Source of the DNA: Pedococcus aerophilus
GTDB lineage: Bacteria; Actinomycetota; Actinomycetes; Actinomycetales; Dermatophilaceae
Direction: 5' to 3'
Assembly (NCBI RefSeq): GCF_039532215.1
Contig: NZ_BAAARN010000005.1
Span: 124,001 to 188,000 of the forward strand
Length of the DNA stretch: 64,000 nucleotides
Both the position numbers and the translations under genes were made by a program. The stretch's first letter is position 1, and every line of letters begins with the position of its first letter. The notes under the pieces are model-generated. The model made no database searches and was not told the DNA's origin. It saw only the letters and a program-made list of their open reading frames with translations. Shown here one piece after another: positions 63,465-64,000 of the stretch.

Positions 63465-64000
63465 ATGGACATGGCGACGTTGCGCGGAGACCGCGTGCTC
63501 GTGGTCATCCCGGCATTCAACGAGTCCGCCGCCATCGGCGCCGTCGTGGCAGACGTGCGCCACTGCGTCCCCGCTGCAGACATCCTCGTGGTCGACGACG
63601 GGTCGCGGGACGACACCGCGGAGATCGCCCGACGAGCGGGAGCCATGGTGGCGCGGCTGCCCTTCAACCTCGGCGTGGGCGGGGCCATGCGAACCGGTTT
63701 CCGGTATGCGGCTCGCAACGGGTACGACGCGGTCGTCCAGGTCGATGGTGACGGTCAGCACGACGCATCGTTCATCCCGCTCCTGCTGGATGGGCTCAGG
63801 GAGACGGACCTCGTCATCGGCGCTCGGTTCGCCGGCGCCGGCGACTACGCCGTCCGTGGTCCACGGCGGTGGGCGATGCGCTCCTTGTCGACGATCATGT
63901 CCACCCTCACGGGCGCCCAGCTGGCCGACACGACGTCAGGCTTCAGGGCCACCGGCCGCCGCGCGATCCACGTGTTCGCCCACCACTACCCCACCGAGTA
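63465..64000 (+). CDS. Family 2 glycosyltransferase, N-terminal part (3' truncated by window)
   Basis: The frame is open to the right window edge; 178 residues are visible. VLVVIPAFNESAAIGAVVADV, ILVVDDGSRDDTAEIA and VVQVDGDGQHDASFIP are the GT-A fold motifs, the last with the DxD-type metal site. RFAGAGDYAVRGPRRWAMR and DTTSGFRATGRRAI are typical of polyprenyl-phosphate mannosyl/glucosyltransferases (DPM/GtrB group). Such enzymes load the lipid sugar donors that GT-C enzymes use, which fits the membrane proteins at 45-49 and 55-57 kb. ATG at 63465 is chosen; ATG at 63471 is an alternative. Confidence 0.85.
   Translation, partial: MDMATLRGDRVLVVIPAFNESAAIGAVVADVRHCVPAADILVVDDGSRDDTAEIARRAGAMVARLPFNLGVGGAMRTGFRYAARNGYDAVVQVDGDGQHDASFIPLLLDGLRETDLVIGARFAGAGDYAVRGPRRWAMRSLSTIMSTLTGAQLADTTSGFRATGRRAIHVFAHHYPTE

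Overview
This 64-kb window is high-GC actinobacterial chromosome. The gene set (WhiB1, PdtaS, the 180-kDa-type NAD-glutamate dehydrogenase, MtrAB-LpqB, SecA with a CPCGS...CH tail, long HPF, an actinobacterial Tad/Flp pilus) and the very G/C-rich third codon positions suggest an actinomycete such as a member of the Intrasporangiaceae; the family assignment is inference. There are no mobile elements, CRISPR arrays, tRNAs or rRNAs that I can see. The backbone follows the order known from mycobacteria: whiB1, pdtaS, Rv3235-like, secA, hpf, comF, lpqB-mtrB-mtrA, ahcY. Lineage-specific blocks sit between these markers.

Region by region. 1-5.5 kb: the 3' end of an EccC/FtsK-type type VII secretion ATPase, an F420/PPOX-type protein, a membrane protein, whiB1 and pdtaS, then a MOSC protein coupled to gdh. 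10.5-17.2 kb: a tiny membrane protein, a translationally coupled five-gene chain (two unknown helical proteins plus pxpABC 5-oxoprolinase), a DUF2505 protein, pruA and an alpha/beta hydrolase. gdh, pxpABC and pruA together suggest strong glutamate/proline/oxoproline catabolism. 17.2-22 kb: a neutral-lipid operon (WS/DGAT, patatin, small unknown) divergent from a cupredoxin-like lipoprotein and a polytopic membrane protein. 22-27 kb: an orphan CpaE-like/SAF pair, a small helix-turn-helix protein with phased direct repeats upstream, an unknown protein, a LysM membrane protein and an Rv3235-family protein leading to secA. 30-38 kb: GNAT, MFS, YcaQ-type glycosylase, two NarL-type response regulators, hpf, comF and a kinase with a degenerate ATPase domain.

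38-49 kb: a Tad/Flp pilus operon read leftward (two Flp pilins, CpaB, CpaE, CpaF, a vWA-TadB fusion, TadC), with a divergent operon of three polytopic GT-C-like membrane proteins. 49-64 kb: lpqB-mtrB-mtrA, a TadE-TadG pair, a large membrane protein, a second TadE-TadE-TadG-like operon, ahcY, a CDF transporter and the start of a family 2 glycosyltransferase. The pilus parts are therefore dispersed through the mtrA-ahcY interval. No prepilin peptidase is present in the window.

A recurrent regulatory pattern is a TANNNT -10 box placed 6 or 7 nt before the start codon, seen at nine genes on both strands. This indicates leaderless transcripts and fixes several starts. The most notable oddities are a histidine-rich 15-bp tandem repeat inside secA, the vWA-TadB fusion, a CpaE paralogue lacking both Walker A lysines, the degenerate sensor kinase, and the HTH gene preceded by three helically phased hexamers.
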